Assembly: GCF_001412595.2 (NCBI RefSeq) | Contig: NZ_CP012640.2 | Location: 2,294,001-2,358,000 of the forward strand | From: Massilia sp. WG5 | GTDB taxonomy: Bacteria > Pseudomonadota > Gammaproteobacteria > Burkholderiales > Burkholderiaceae_D | Length of the DNA stretch: 64,000 nucleotides | Reading direction: 5' to 3' | In this document: piece by piece, positions 9,527 through 18,325 of the stretch | How positions within the stretch are numbered: position 1 is the first letter of the stretch | Layout of the letters: every line of letters starts with the position of its first letter | The notes under the pieces: generated by a model | The model's input: only the letters and a program-made list of their open reading frames with translations | Database searches by the model: none | Told to the model about the DNA's origin: nothing | Translations under genes and position numbers: made by a program

Positions 9527-9551
9527 AGCCAGCTTTCGAGCTGGCTTTTTT
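9527..9551 (+). terminator. Intrinsic terminator after tRNA-Lys
   Basis: A perfect 8-base-pair stem (AGCCAGCT against AGCTGGCT) closed by a TTCG tetraloop and followed by T runs. It ends the tRNA transcript. The AT-rich tract from 9585 to 9650 that follows is probably the promoter region of the PEP-CTERM gene; I see no sigma-54 site in it. Confidence 0.92.
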
Positions 9552-9668
9552 GTTTTTTGCGCCTGCACCCTGTTTTTTCGTGCTGATGTAAATTTTTTCT
9601 AAATTTCATCCGTCTTTTCAAAATAATATTATATTATTAATTTATTGCGAGAAAAGAAAGGGACGATC

Positions 9669-10166
9669 ATGAAGAAGTCGCTCGCCGCACTGGCCGGCGC
9701 CGCATGCCTGCTCTGCTCGACTGCCGCGAATGCAACTCTTTATGCACTGGACTTCACGGCCTCCGGCTTCGGACCCGGCATCTTTGCCGGCATGACGGCC
9801 CCGCAAACCTCTGTGAAGGGCTCGATTTCCTTTACCGCAGCCTCGCTGGGCGCCCCCATCACTTCCGACGATGCCGTCGACCTGACGATCGGCGGGCATG
9901 CCTATACGGTGCCCGAGATCGGCGGCGAGCTCCTCGGTAACGGCTATCTGTTCGGCGCCCTGGCGAACGGCATAGGCGTGACCAACTACACTTCGTATGC
10001 GGTAGACCAGGGCTACGACACTTGGGAAACGCAACCGAGCACGGCAAGCTTTTCCGAAGCGGCGCCTGCCGGCGCCGATGTGCGCGAGCCTGGCGGGCTG
10101 ACCTTGCTGGGTCTTGGGCTTGTCGGCCTGACGCTGTCGCGCCGCCGCCTGGCAGGCCTTTCCTGA
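9669..10166 (+). CDS. PEP-CTERM sorting domain protein
   Basis: A 165-residue exported protein. An N-terminal signal peptide (MKKSLAALAGAACLLCSTAANA) precedes a low-complexity, Gly- and Thr-rich mature part with no recognised domain. The C-terminus carries the tripartite sorting signal: REPGG (a PEP variant), a hydrophobic helix LTLLGLGLVGLTLS, and a basic tail RRR. Proteins of this class are processed by exosortase and displayed or released in exopolysaccharide-producing bacteria. The first residue of the motif is Arg rather than Val/Pro before EP, which is common. ATG 9669 is preferred over an upstream ATG-less extension because AAAGGGA lies just upstream. The gene is followed by a strong terminator and is monocistronic. 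Confidence 0.88.
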   Translation: MKKSLAALAGAACLLCSTAANATLYALDFTASGFGPGIFAGMTAPQTSVKGSISFTAASLGAPITSDDAVDLTIGGHAYTVPEIGGELLGNGYLFGALANGIGVTNYTSYAVDQGYDTWETQPSTASFSEAAPAGADVREPGGLTLLGLGLVGLTLSRRRLAGLS

Positions 10167-10171
10167 GCTGA

Positions 10172-10197
10172 AAACGCCAGCGTCCGCGCTGGCGTTT
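10172..10197 (+). terminator. Intrinsic terminator after PEP-CTERM gene
   Basis: A perfect 11-base-pair inverted repeat (AAACGCCAGCG against CGCTGGCGTTT) with a TCCG loop. The T run is short, so efficiency may be moderate. Confidence 0.8.
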
Positions 10198-10239
10198 ACT
10201 TTGGCGGCTACAATCGCGGATTGCACATCCGTTACTGCC

Positions 10240-10830
10240 ATGCCCCAGACCCTGCTCGCCCCCGTCCACCACGAACTGATCATCAAGAAAAGCCGCTTCC
10301 TCGCCTGCGTGCAGCCGATGGCGGACCGTGCCGGCGCGCAGCAGGTCGTGGCGCGGCTGCGCGCCGGGCATCCCGGCGCCGCCCACGTGTGCTGGGCCCT
10401 GCTGGCCGGCGGGCAGTCGGCCGCGGTCGACGACGGCGAACCGAGCGGCACCGCCGGACGCCCGATGCTGGACGTGCTGCGCCACCAGGACCTCGAAGGC
10501 GTGCTCGCCACCGTGGTGCGCTACTTCGGCGGCGTGAAGCTGGGCGCGGGCGGGCTGGTGCGCGCCTATACCGACAGCGTTGCCCAGGCACTTTTGAGTG
10601 CAGAAAAGATCGCCATCATCCGCCAGCGCCTGCTCCGCTGCGCCGTGTCGTATCCGCTCGAAGGCCTGCTGCGGCGCGAGCTGGAACTGGCCGGCGCGGC
10701 GCTCGAACAGGTCGAGCATGGCGAGCAGGTGCAGTTCACATTTCAGCTGCCCGACGACCGCGCAGATGCCTTTATTTCGAGGCTGAACGAGGCGGGCAGC
10801 GGCCGCATCGCCTGGATCGGCGAGCCCTGA
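10240..10830 (+). CDS. yigZ: YigZ/IMPACT family protein (UPF0029)
   Basis: A 196-residue member of the conserved YigZ/IMPACT family. The N-terminal UPF0029 domain carries the signature pieces HHELIIKKSRFLA, VDDGEPSGTAGRPML and VVRYFGGVKLGAGGLVRAY; the C-terminal half (about residues 125-196) is a DUF1949-like ferredoxin-fold domain. The eukaryotic relative IMPACT regulates Gcn2, while the bacterial protein has a nucleic-acid or translation-related role that is not settled. The ATG at 10240 is chosen because the family N-terminus begins there. It is followed by three TTTACAT repeats and a flippase gene on the same strand. Confidence 0.92.
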   Translation: MPQTLLAPVHHELIIKKSRFLACVQPMADRAGAQQVVARLRAGHPGAAHVCWALLAGGQSAAVDDGEPSGTAGRPMLDVLRHQDLEGVLATVVRYFGGVKLGAGGLVRAYTDSVAQALLSAEKIAIIRQRLLRCAVSYPLEGLLRRELELAGAALEQVEHGEQVQFTFQLPDDRADAFISRLNEAGSGRIAWIGEP

Positions 10831-10833
10831 ATC

Positions 10834-10860
10834 TTTACATGGCTTTACATCGTTTTACAT
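10834..10860. promoter_or_regulatory. Three TTTACAT direct repeats with 10-bp period
   Basis: TTTACAT occurs at 10834-10840, 10844-10850 and 10854-10860, exactly one helical turn apart, between the yigZ stop and the flippase start at 10916. Regularly phased direct repeats are the layout used by OmpR/PhoB-type response regulators, but the sequence does not match a consensus I know. The site lies 56-82 bases before the flippase ATG. Confidence 0.5.
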
Positions 10861-10915
10861 TCCTTCTCCCGGTTCGACGAAAAGCCTGCCGCCGGCATCG
10901 ACGTAGCATGGGCGC

Positions 10916-12220
10916 ATGTTCACGAATTCTTCACACTCGGATTTCTGGAAGAACGTCGTCACCGTCCTGGTAGGAACGATCGGTGCGCAAGCCCTGCCGC
11001 TGCTCGCGGCGCCGCTGATCACCCGCCTGTGTACGCCGGCCGAGATGGGCGCCTTCAGCGTCTGGCTGGGCGTGGTCGCGGTGACGTCCATCGTCGCCAC
11101 CTTGCGCATCGACACCGTCATGGTGCTCGACCAGGAAATCCAGCAGCAGCGCCTGTGTTTCAGCGTGGTGGCTTATGCCGCGACCACGCTGTCGCTGGCG
11201 CTGACCCTGTTCGCGCTTGTCGCGCGCGCCCTCGGCCTGCCCGGCCTGCACGCCCTGTCCTGGCTGGAGCTGCTCAGCATCGGCGCCGGCACCTGGTTGA
11301 CCGCGATCATGCAGACCACTCTCGCCTATGCCACTTCACACAATCTGTTCGGCAAGGCGGCCAAAGCGAAGGTAATGCAGGCGGGAACGATTGCACTGAC
11401 CCAGCTCGCGCTGCTGTCCGCCGGCGCCGACGGCGCGCTGCTGGCGGGCCAGTTGATCGGGCTGTGCGTCGGGCTGTGCACGGCGCGGCGGCTGCTGGCG
11501 CCGCCGACGGCGCCCTTCAGGCTGACGCTCGAGGTCGACCAGCGCCATTACCTTCTCAGGCACCAGGCCTTCTGGCGTTTCTCTTTACCGTCGAGCCTGC
11601 TCAACACCCTGGTCGGACAGTTACCGCTCTTTATGATCGGCCTGCACCACGGGGTCCAGGCGGCCGGCCTGTTCGCCCTGACCCAGCGCGTGCTGAGCGC
11701 CCCGATCGCCCTGATCTCGGCCTCGGTCCTCGAAGTGTTCAAGCGCCAGGCGGTGCAGGACTTCCGCGCCGCCGGCAACTGTCGCGACGTCTACCTCGCC
11801 ACCTTCCGGGCCCTGCTGCTGCTGGCCGTGCTGCCCTCGCTGGTCCTGCTGCTGTTTTCGCCGGCACTGTTCAGCTGGGTATTCGGCCCGGCCTGGGAGC
11901 CCGCGGGAGAGCTTGCGCAGATGCTCGCCCCGCTGTACTTCCTCAACTTTATCGCCAGCCCCCTGAGCTACGTCTTCTTCATCGCCGGCAAGCAGAAGAC
12001 GGAGTTGCGCTGGCAGGTCGCGCTGTTCCTGATGACCATCGCCGTGTTCGCCCTGCCGCTGTCGCTGCGCCAGAGCATCGCCTGCTACGCGGTCGGCCGC
12101 TCCCTGCTCTACCTGGTCTACCTAGCCATGTCCTGGCGCTGCGCGCAGAACCGGGCATCCCCGCGCATCGGCCGCTTCCGCGGCCGTCCTCAGGCGAGCC
12201 CGGCAGAAAATCGCCGGTAA
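10916..12220 (+). CDS. Polysaccharide flippase, Wzx-like (MOP superfamily)
   Basis: A 434-residue integral membrane protein with about 12 hydrophobic segments spread over its whole length. The N-terminal start (WKNVVTVLVGTIGAQALPLLAAPLITRLCTPAEMGAFSVW) is the characteristic opening of O-antigen/polysaccharide translocases of the MATE-like MOP superfamily, which move lipid-linked sugars across the inner membrane. It is not next to glycosyltransferases or a polymerase, so its substrate cannot be inferred. Phased direct repeats upstream hint at individual regulation. The Arg-rich C-terminal tail is cytoplasmic. Confidence 0.85.
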   Translation: MFTNSSHSDFWKNVVTVLVGTIGAQALPLLAAPLITRLCTPAEMGAFSVWLGVVAVTSIVATLRIDTVMVLDQEIQQQRLCFSVVAYAATTLSLALTLFALVARALGLPGLHALSWLELLSIGAGTWLTAIMQTTLAYATSHNLFGKAAKAKVMQAGTIALTQLALLSAGADGALLAGQLIGLCVGLCTARRLLAPPTAPFRLTLEVDQRHYLLRHQAFWRFSLPSSLLNTLVGQLPLFMIGLHHGVQAAGLFALTQRVLSAPIALISASVLEVFKRQAVQDFRAAGNCRDVYLATFRALLLLAVLPSLVLLLFSPALFSWVFGPAWEPAGELAQMLAPLYFLNFIASPLSYVFFIAGKQKTELRWQVALFLMTIAVFALPLSLRQSIACYAVGRSLLYLVYLAMSWRCAQNRASPRIGRFRGRPQASPAENRR

Positions 12221-12329
12221 GGCTATCATTTAGGGCTATACCGGACATCACCACTCAAAAGCGGACGCGGCAATCGTGTGCCGCCATAATTGCCGGTTCC
12301 CCATCGTTCCGCAGCAAAGCGACTATTAC

Positions 12330-13514
12330 GTGATCAAGAAGAGCCTGGCCCCACTGGCCCTGGGCGGTTTCGGCATTGGCATGACGGAATTCGTCATGAT
12401 GGGCATCCTGCCCGACATCGCCACCGGCCTCGATATTTCCATCCCTCAAGCGGGTTACCTGATTTCGGCCTACGCCGTCGGTGTGGTGGTCGGCGCCCCG
12501 ACCCTGGTCAGCATGCTCGGCCACCGTCCGCCGCGCGGCGTGCTGGTCTGGTTCATGCTGATGTTTGCCGCCTTCAATGCGCTGTCGGCCTTTGCCCCGA
12601 ACTTCCACACCCTGATGCTGTTCCGCTTCCTGGCGGGCCTGCCGCACGGCGCCTTCTTCGGCGTCGGCGCGGTGGTCGCCACCCGCCTGGCGGACAAGGG
12701 CAAGGAAGCGGCGGCGCTGGCCAGCATGTTCTCCGGCCTGACCATCGCCAACGTGGTCGGCGTGCCGGCCGGCACCTGGCTGGGCCACCACATGAGCTGG
12801 CGCATCGTGTTCCTGATCGTCGCCGTGATCGGCCTGGCGACCGCCTTCATGACGCAAAAAGTGATTCCTTACTTCGAAGGCAGGGAACGCGCCGGCCTGG
12901 CCAGGGACCTGCGCATCTTCCGCAACCCGAAGCTGTGGCTGGCGCTGGGCATCACCTCGATCGGCACCGGCGGCCTGTTCGCCTGGCTCAGCTACATCGC
13001 GCCGCTGCTCACCGAAGTCACGCACTTCCACGCCGACATGATCCCGCTGATCATGACCGTGGTCGGGGTCGGCATGACGGCCGGCGTGCAGTTCGGCGGC
13101 AAGCTGGCCGACCGCCTGCACCCGCTGCGCGCGATCCAGATCCTGCTGGCCACGATGATCGTGCTGCTGGTCCTGAACGCGCTGCTGGCGTCCTCGCAGA
13201 TCGCGATGGTGATGCTGGCCTTCCTGGTGGGTGCGAATGCGCTGGCGCTGGGTCCGTCGATACAGATGCTGCTGATCGAGCACTCGCGCGAAGCCGAGAT
13301 GCTGGGCTCCTCGCTGGGCCAGTCCGGCTTCAATATCGGCAATGCCACCGGGGCTTTCCTCGGCGGGATTCCGCTGATCCTGGGTTACTCCTACGACTCG
13401 CCGCAGTGGGTGGCGGCCGGCCTGGCCGGCGCCGGCCTGGTCCTCGCATGCGCCATGCACGCGCATGGACGCCGCGCATTCAAACCAGGACAGCCTGCCC
13501 CATTGAATCGCTGA
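12330..13514 (+). CDS. MFS transporter, AraJ-like (DHA1 family)
   Basis: A 394-residue major facilitator with 12 predicted membrane segments. Motif GGFGIGMTEFVMMGILPDIA in TM1, SAYAVGVVVGAP in TM2 and FRFLAGLPHGAFFGVGAVV in TM4 are typical of the AraJ/YdhP sugar-efflux and drug:H+ antiporter group. A GTG at 12330 is preferred as start since the family N-terminus begins with IKKSLAPLALG; an upstream GTG at 12276 would add an unlikely polar leader. Its 3' end overlaps the convergent HDOD gene by 35 bases. The substrate is unknown. Confidence 0.87.
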   Translation: MIKKSLAPLALGGFGIGMTEFVMMGILPDIATGLDISIPQAGYLISAYAVGVVVGAPTLVSMLGHRPPRGVLVWFMLMFAAFNALSAFAPNFHTLMLFRFLAGLPHGAFFGVGAVVATRLADKGKEAAALASMFSGLTIANVVGVPAGTWLGHHMSWRIVFLIVAVIGLATAFMTQKVIPYFEGRERAGLARDLRIFRNPKLWLALGITSIGTGGLFAWLSYIAPLLTEVTHFHADMIPLIMTVVGVGMTAGVQFGGKLADRLHPLRAIQILLATMIVLLVLNALLASSQIAMVMLAFLVGANALALGPSIQMLLIEHSREAEMLGSSLGQSGFNIGNATGAFLGGIPLILGYSYDSPQWVAAGLAGAGLVLACAMHAHGRRAFKPGQPAPLNR

Positions 13515-14313
13515 GCTCGGCGGCTTCGCCGATGATGCCGTGCAGGGTGACCTCGTCGACCAGGTAGTCGAGCGCGCTGTCGCTGTGGTCCGGCAGCGGC
13601 GCCTCGGCGCCCAGCGGCGACGGCACCCTGGCGTACAGATTGGCCAGCAGCAAGGTGTCGAGCAGCGAGCTCGGCGGCATATGCAGCCAGCTGCCGCGCA
13701 GTTCGAAGACAGCCTCGGCCACCGGCTCGGGCAGGCCCAGGCGGCGCCCCACTTCGCGCGTGACCACGTCCTCGCACAGCTCGCCCCAGCGCTCGTCGTC
13801 CTCGTCGAGCAGGCCCGGGAATTCATCGGCGCGCGACAGCAGATAGAAGGCGCCGATCTCGTGCACGATGCCGGCAAACATGGCCGTGTCCGGATTGACG
13901 AAGGTGACGCGGCGCGCGAACACCTGGGCCAGCGCGGCCACCTGCACCGTGTGCTCCCATAATTGCTCGGCCTTGGCGCGCAGTTCGGGATCCTGGATGC
14001 GGCTGCCGAACTGGCGCACCGCCAGGCTGGCCACCAGCATCTGCAGGTTGCGGTAGCCGACCCGGGTCACGGCCGCACGCACATTCGTGATCGGCGCGTT
14101 GCCGGCATTGAAGGCGGACGAGTTGGCCAGCGCCACCGTGCGCGCCGCCAGCTGCGGCTCGCCCAGCACCAGGCGGATCGCTTGTTCGAGATGGCAATCG
14201 GGTTCGTTCAGGGCCTGCTGCAGGCGCAGCACGGCATTCACACTGGTGGGGAAGGATAGGTCACCGCGCGCCGCCTGGGCGGCAATGTATCCGAAGGCTT
14301 CGATTCTATTCAC
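13480..14313 (-). CDS. HDOD domain protein
   Basis: A 277-residue, probably single-domain HDOD protein, a degenerate HD-type fold often found in signalling proteins linked to chemotaxis, motility or cyclic-di-GMP control. Typical pieces are LSFPTSVNAVLRLQQALNEPDCHLEQ, LAARTVALANSSAFN and the remnant of the HD site in AGIVHEIGAFYLLSRADEF. No REC, GGDEF or EAL domain is attached. The final codons overlap the convergent MFS gene. Its exact role cannot be told. Confidence 0.88.
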   Translation of the reverse strand: MNRIEAFGYIAAQAARGDLSFPTSVNAVLRLQQALNEPDCHLEQAIRLVLGEPQLAARTVALANSSAFNAGNAPITNVRAAVTRVGYRNLQMLVASLAVRQFGSRIQDPELRAKAEQLWEHTVQVAALAQVFARRVTFVNPDTAMFAGIVHEIGAFYLLSRADEFPGLLDEDDERWGELCEDVVTREVGRRLGLPEPVAEAVFELRGSWLHMPPSSLLDTLLLANLYARVPSPLGAEAPLPDHSDSALDYLVDEVTLHGIIGEAAELSDSMGQAVLV

Positions 14314-14396
14314 GCCGGCGATTATACCCTGCAGAATTTAGCCTACAGGCAATTTCAGCACTGACGTTCGCAACCTGTGGTATCACAACAAAACAA

Positions 14397-14420
14397 ACGG
14401 CCAGCTACAAAGCCGGCCGT
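14397..14420 (-). terminator. Probable terminator after the BON-domain gene
   Basis: An imperfect stem (ACGGCC, one mismatch, GC pairing with GC, mismatch, GGCCGT) with a TACAAA loop. Read on the minus strand it is followed by TTTGTTTTGTTG. It lies 31 bases beyond the stop of the BON-domain gene. Confidence 0.6.
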
Positions 14421-14451
14421 GCTGCATGGGCAAACACTTGCTTGTGAGCGC

Positions 14452-15558
14452 TTACTTGACCTTGATCGCGCTCTTCACGCTGGTCACGCCATCGACGCCC
14501 TTGGCAACCTTGACCGCCGTGTCGGCCTCGGCCTTCGAATTCACGAAGCCGCTCAGCATCACGACGCCTTTCTCGGTCTCGACGTGGATGCCCAGCGATT
14601 CCAGGTTCGGCTCCTTGACCAGGCCGGCCTTCACCTTGGTGGTGATGGCGGTGTCGGAAGCGGCGAGCTTGGTCGTGGCGGCGGCATCGCGGGTCTTGTC
14701 GCCGGCATGGTCCATCGCATTGTCGGTCTTTTGGGCCGTGGTGGACGCCGTATCGCGGGTCTTGTCGCCGGTGCGGTCCATCGCGTTCTCGGTCTTCTGG
14801 GCAACCGTATGCGCCAGCTCCTTGGTCTTCTCGGCGGCGACGTGGGCAACTTCCTTGGTCTTCTCGACCGCAGTGGCGGCGGCATCCTTGGTCTTGACGG
14901 CGGCGGTCGAGGCGGCGGCCGCGGTCTTGTCGCCGGCATGGTCGGCGGCGTTCTCGGTGCGGTTGGCGATCGCGCCCGCGTTGTCCTTCACGCTCGATGG
15001 CTTGGTCTGGACCAGGCAGCCGGTCCTGGTGTCGCCGCCCTGCTGGGCGCACTTGTCGACCGCGGCGGACTTGGCCGGGTCGCGGGTGCTGGTGCGATCC
15101 ACCAGGCCGCCGTCCGAGCCGGTGGCGCCGGCCGCGCTCGCGCCGGTCGCGGTGGCGGCCGACTTGGCGTCCGCCAGGGCCGCCGTGTGCACCGACCTGG
15201 CGTTGTTCATGCAGTCGTCCTTGTCGGCGCCGCTCTTCGCGTCGCACTTGGTCTTGGCCAGGTCGTACTCGGCGTCGGCCAGGTTGGCGCGCGCCTTTTC
15301 GCGGCTGGCCGGCGTGTTGTTGTACCGGGACAGGGCATTGGCTTCGGTGCGGGTGCGCATCAGGCGGGCCTCGGCCATGCACACATCCTTGTCGTTGCCG
15401 CTCATGCTGCCGCATTTCGCGGCGGCCGCCTTGTACTCGGCGGCAGCTTTCTGGGTGACCGCACGGTAGCTGGCCGGATCGTGGTTCAGTGCAAACGTGG
15501 GGGCGGCGAAGGCGGCGCCTGCGGCCGTCGCGAACAGGGTCGCAATCAGCGTTTTCAT
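14452..15558 (-). CDS. Exported BON-domain protein with LEA-like spacer
   Basis: A 368-residue exported protein. The signal peptide is MKTLIATLFATAAGAAFA. About residues 25-180 hold short modules with paired Cys (CGSMSGNDKDVCMAEAR, CDAKSGADKDDCMNNAR, CAQQGGDTRTGC). About 190-300 is a repetitive Ala/Lys/Thr/Asp-rich helical stretch with recurring AxDKTRDAA/EKTKE units like LEA or apolipoprotein-type proteins. The last 70 residues are a BON domain (AITTKVKAGLVKE, then VMLSGFVNSKAEADTAVKVAKGVDGVTSVKSAIKV) as in OsmY. BON domains act in the periplasm, often in osmotic or envelope stress. The combination is uncommon; a stress-protective envelope role is inferred only. Confidence 0.82.
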   Translation of the reverse strand: MKTLIATLFATAAGAAFAAPTFALNHDPASYRAVTQKAAAEYKAAAAKCGSMSGNDKDVCMAEARLMRTRTEANALSRYNNTPASREKARANLADAEYDLAKTKCDAKSGADKDDCMNNARSVHTAALADAKSAATATGASAAGATGSDGGLVDRTSTRDPAKSAAVDKCAQQGGDTRTGCLVQTKPSSVKDNAGAIANRTENAADHAGDKTAAAASTAAVKTKDAAATAVEKTKEVAHVAAEKTKELAHTVAQKTENAMDRTGDKTRDTASTTAQKTDNAMDHAGDKTRDAAATTKLAASDTAITTKVKAGLVKEPNLESLGIHVETEKGVVMLSGFVNSKAEADTAVKVAKGVDGVTSVKSAIKVK

Positions 15559-15664
15559 GTGGTGGTCCCTTGTCTAGGTTGTTGTGTAATGCAGACCATT
15601 AGACGCCCCGCCGGACCTGACATCTGTACGTCATCGCACAGTTGTCGAATAAACCATAAATAAC

Positions 15665-16357
15665 TCAATCGTCATTTAAAAGACCTTCTTTCCACAGCGC
15701 GGCCGCGGCGTCGAACGGCCTGTCGTCGCCGCCGAAGCGGCCGGCATCGGCGGCCAGCTTGACCCACACCCGGGTATCGTGGCCGCTGCGCGCGACCGGC
15801 TGCACGGCGCGCACCTGGTCGAGCCAGGCGTGGACGCGGGCGTAGTCGCCGGGGTGGCTGTGGCGGGTCCAGGCCAGCGCCGCCAGGTCGGCATAGCCCT
15901 CTTCGCGACGCATCTCGCGCATCGCCTTCGATGCCGCCAGCAGGGACGGATCGGCAGCGCTCTCCTCGCCCACCTCGACGAAGCCGGCCGGCAGCGCATG
16001 CCAGGCGCCCTGGGCATAGCGCCAGCAGTGCGCGATCTCGTGCGCCGCCATCGCCTCGATCAGCTCGCCCTGCCGCTCCAGGGGGACGCCGGCCAGCACC
16101 TTCTCGGAGTCCGGATTGCCACGCAGCGAGACCACCAGCTTGCAGCGGCCGCCGTCGAAGCCCATCGCCAGCGGCACGTCGTCGGGACCGGCCTGCGGCT
16201 GGACCACGATGTCGATCGGCAGCGGCAGGCCGCGGGCGTAGTCGAGTACCGGGTAGGCGGCGGCAATCCAGCGTTTTTCGAGCGCGGTGAGCTCGGTGCT
16301 GCTTGCAGCCTGGGATGCCGCGCACAGGGCCGCGGCGACGAGGAGAGACTTGAACAT
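15665..16357 (-). CDS. Exported putative zinc metalloprotease (HExxH)
   Basis: A 230-residue protein with a signal peptide (MFKSLLVAAALCAASQAASS). At residues 106-110 it has HEIAH in the context EAMAAHEIAHCWRYAQGAWH, the gluzincin/metzincin zinc motif. A third ligand could be a Glu or Asp in EEGYADLAAL, some 40 residues later, which resembles the E..D spacing of gluzincins. I do not recognise a named family. It has no partner genes: the BON protein lies downstream on the same strand in the genome order and the next gene upstream is a chemoreceptor. Protease activity is a reasonable but unproved guess. Confidence 0.65.
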   Translation of the reverse strand: MFKSLLVAAALCAASQAASSTELTALEKRWIAAAYPVLDYARGLPLPIDIVVQPQAGPDDVPLAMGFDGGRCKLVVSLRGNPDSEKVLAGVPLERQGELIEAMAAHEIAHCWRYAQGAWHALPAGFVEVGEESAADPSLLAASKAMREMRREEGYADLAALAWTRHSHPGDYARVHAWLDQVRAVQPVARSGHDTRVWVKLAADAGRFGGDDRPFDAAAALWKEGLLNDD

Positions 16358-16477
16358 GACAGGGATTCCCCGGCGAGATAGTTAACATGCCTATCGGCAA
16401 TTCTATCCCTCGGGAAAGCCCTTTTCGGAAAATTTTTTACTGACTGTACAGAACAGTAAAATTACCAAAAGTACAAA

Positions 16478-18139
16478 TCAATACGTTTCGACCTGGGGTT
16501 CCAAGCGGACCCGGCCGTGGTGCAGGGCCAGGGTGACGCCAGCCTGCCGGCCTGCGCCTGCGCCGTCGATCCTGAAAACGCTGACCAGGCGGGCCAGGCT
16601 TTCGGCCTCTTCCTGCAGGGCGGTCGCGGCGTTGCCGGCCTGTTCGACCAGGGTGGCGTTCTGCCGGGTGGTCTCGTCCATCTGGCCGATCGCATGGTTG
16701 ACCTGCTCGATGCCGGCGCTCTGCTCCTGGCTGGCGAGGGTGATCTCGGCCATGATGTCGGTCACCCGCTTGACCGAGGTCACGATCTCTTCCATCGTGC
16801 TGCCGGCTTCGTCGACCAGCCTGGCGCCGTCGTCGACCTTCGCCACCGAGTCGCCGATCAGGCCCTTGATCTCTTTCGCCGCGGCCGCCGAGCGCTGCGC
16901 CAGGTTGCGCACTTCGCTGGCGACGACCGCAAAGCCCCTGCCCTGCTCGCCTGCCCGGGCCGCTTCCACGGCCGCGTTCAGCGCCAGGATATTGGTCTGG
17001 AAAGCGATGCCGTCGATGACCCCGATGATCTCGGCAATCTGCCTGGAGGACGCATTGATGGCGGCCATGGTCTGGACCACCTGTCCCACCACCGCGCCGC
17101 CGCGCTGGGCCACGTTCGAGGCCGATTCGGCCAGGGCGTTCGCCTGGCGCGCATTGTCCGCATTCTGGCGCACGGTGCCGGTCAGCTCTTCCATCGACGA
17201 GGCGGTTTCCTCCAGCGTACCGGCCTGGCGCTCGCTGCGCCCGGACAGGTCATGGTTGCCGGCCGCGATCTCGGTCGAGGCGTTGGCGATCGTGAGCGTG
17301 CCGGCGCGCACCTGGCTGACGATGTTCACCAGGCTGTCGCGCATGCCCTGCATCGCGAACAGCAGGCTGGAGCGGTCGCCGGCGCGGGTCGCGATCGGCA
17401 CCGACAGGTCGCCGCCGGCGATGGCGCCGGCGATCGCCACCGCATAATCCGGCTGGCCGCCCAGCTGGCGCAGCAGGCCGCGGCTGATTCCCCAGGCAGC
17501 GGCGGCGCCGGCGCAGACCGCGACCGCCAGCAGGGCCAGCATCCAGGCGAGGAAACTGCCGGACAGCGCCCTCGCTTCCTTCGCGGCGTCGTTGTTCAGC
17601 TTCTCTTCGAGGTCGATCAGGCGGTTCACGTCGGCCAGCCATTCGACGAAGGCCGGGGCGGCCTGCTTGTCGAGCAAAGCGGCCGCTTCCGGCACACTGC
17701 CGGCCTCGCGCAGCGCGATGAGCCGGGCGATCAGCGGCTGGGTACGGCCCTCGATGTCCTTGATCGCGGCCAGCGCCTGGCTTTCCTCCGGCAGGATGTC
17801 CTGGTGTCCGGTAAACAGCGCATCCAGCGGACCTGCCGATTCCTGGTAACGGGCATCCAGTTTCCGGATCAGCTCGACCTGCCGCTTCAGCGCCTCGGCA
17901 TCGGCCGCCAGCACCACGTCGCGCACGGCGATGGACCGGTCATGCACGCTGCCGCGGAAATTGATCGCATAGCGCTGCTTGACGCTGTTGACGTCGTTGA
18001 TGCGCGTGAGGATGTGGTCGATCTGGCCGACGCGATGGATCGCCAGGCCGGCCAGGATGGCCATGAGCGCCAGAACGCCGCCGAAACCGATGGCAAGGCG
18101 CTTGCCGATCGTAAGACTAGAGCTTGTCATGATGTGCAC
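16478..18139 (-). CDS. Methyl-accepting chemotaxis protein
   Basis: A 553-residue chemoreceptor. TM1 lies at about residues 13-32, a periplasmic helical sensor of the 4HB class follows, and TM2 (FLAWMLALLAVAVCAGAAAAWGI) is at about 196-218. The HAMP region is followed by the signalling coiled coil with hairpin tip [20 protein letters not shown]. The C-terminus extends about 35 residues beyond the last helix and ends QVETY, not a known CheR-tethering pentapeptide. A second in-frame Met three codons later (18130) is an equally good start. Orphan gene; no chemotaxis operon nearby. Confidence 0.94.
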   Translation of the reverse strand: MHIMTSSSLTIGKRLAIGFGGVLALMAILAGLAIHRVGQIDHILTRINDVNSVKQRYAINFRGSVHDRSIAVRDVVLAADAEALKRQVELIRKLDARYQESAGPLDALFTGHQDILPEESQALAAIKDIEGRTQPLIARLIALREAGSVPEAAALLDKQAAPAFVEWLADVNRLIDLEEKLNNDAAKEARALSGSFLAWMLALLAVAVCAGAAAAWGISRGLLRQLGGQPDYAVAIAGAIAGGDLSVPIATRAGDRSSLLFAMQGMRDSLVNIVSQVRAGTLTIANASTEIAAGNHDLSGRSERQAGTLEETASSMEELTGTVRQNADNARQANALAESASNVAQRGGAVVGQVVQTMAAINASSRQIAEIIGVIDGIAFQTNILALNAAVEAARAGEQGRGFAVVASEVRNLAQRSAAAAKEIKGLIGDSVAKVDDGARLVDEAGSTMEEIVTSVKRVTDIMAEITLASQEQSAGIEQVNHAIGQMDETTRQNATLVEQAGNAATALQEEAESLARLVSVFRIDGAGAGRQAGVTLALHHGRVRLEPQVETY

Positions 18140-18325
18140 GCTGTAAGGTAAGCCGGATGGAGCGATCCGGACGCCGATGCCGATAAAGTTTCGCTATGGC
18201 AACTAAGTTGACTATAGCACATAATTATTGGCAACACCTTACCAAACGGCAACTAATTCGACAGATTACGCAGTTTTACACCGCAAAACGTGTCTTCACA
18301 GCCGCACATCATGCCGGATTGGCGC

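Noticed and set aside
9542..9560. Possible sigma-54 promoter before the first PEP-CTERM gene (TGGC followed by TTGC)
   Set aside because: The spacing between the GG and GC pairs is 16 rather than 12 bases, and the TGGC belongs to the tRNA terminator stem.
12255..13877. A 540-codon minus-strand frame across the MFS and HDOD genes
   Set aside because: Overlaps two real genes in other frames; the sequence is Arg/His/Asp-rich with no domain.
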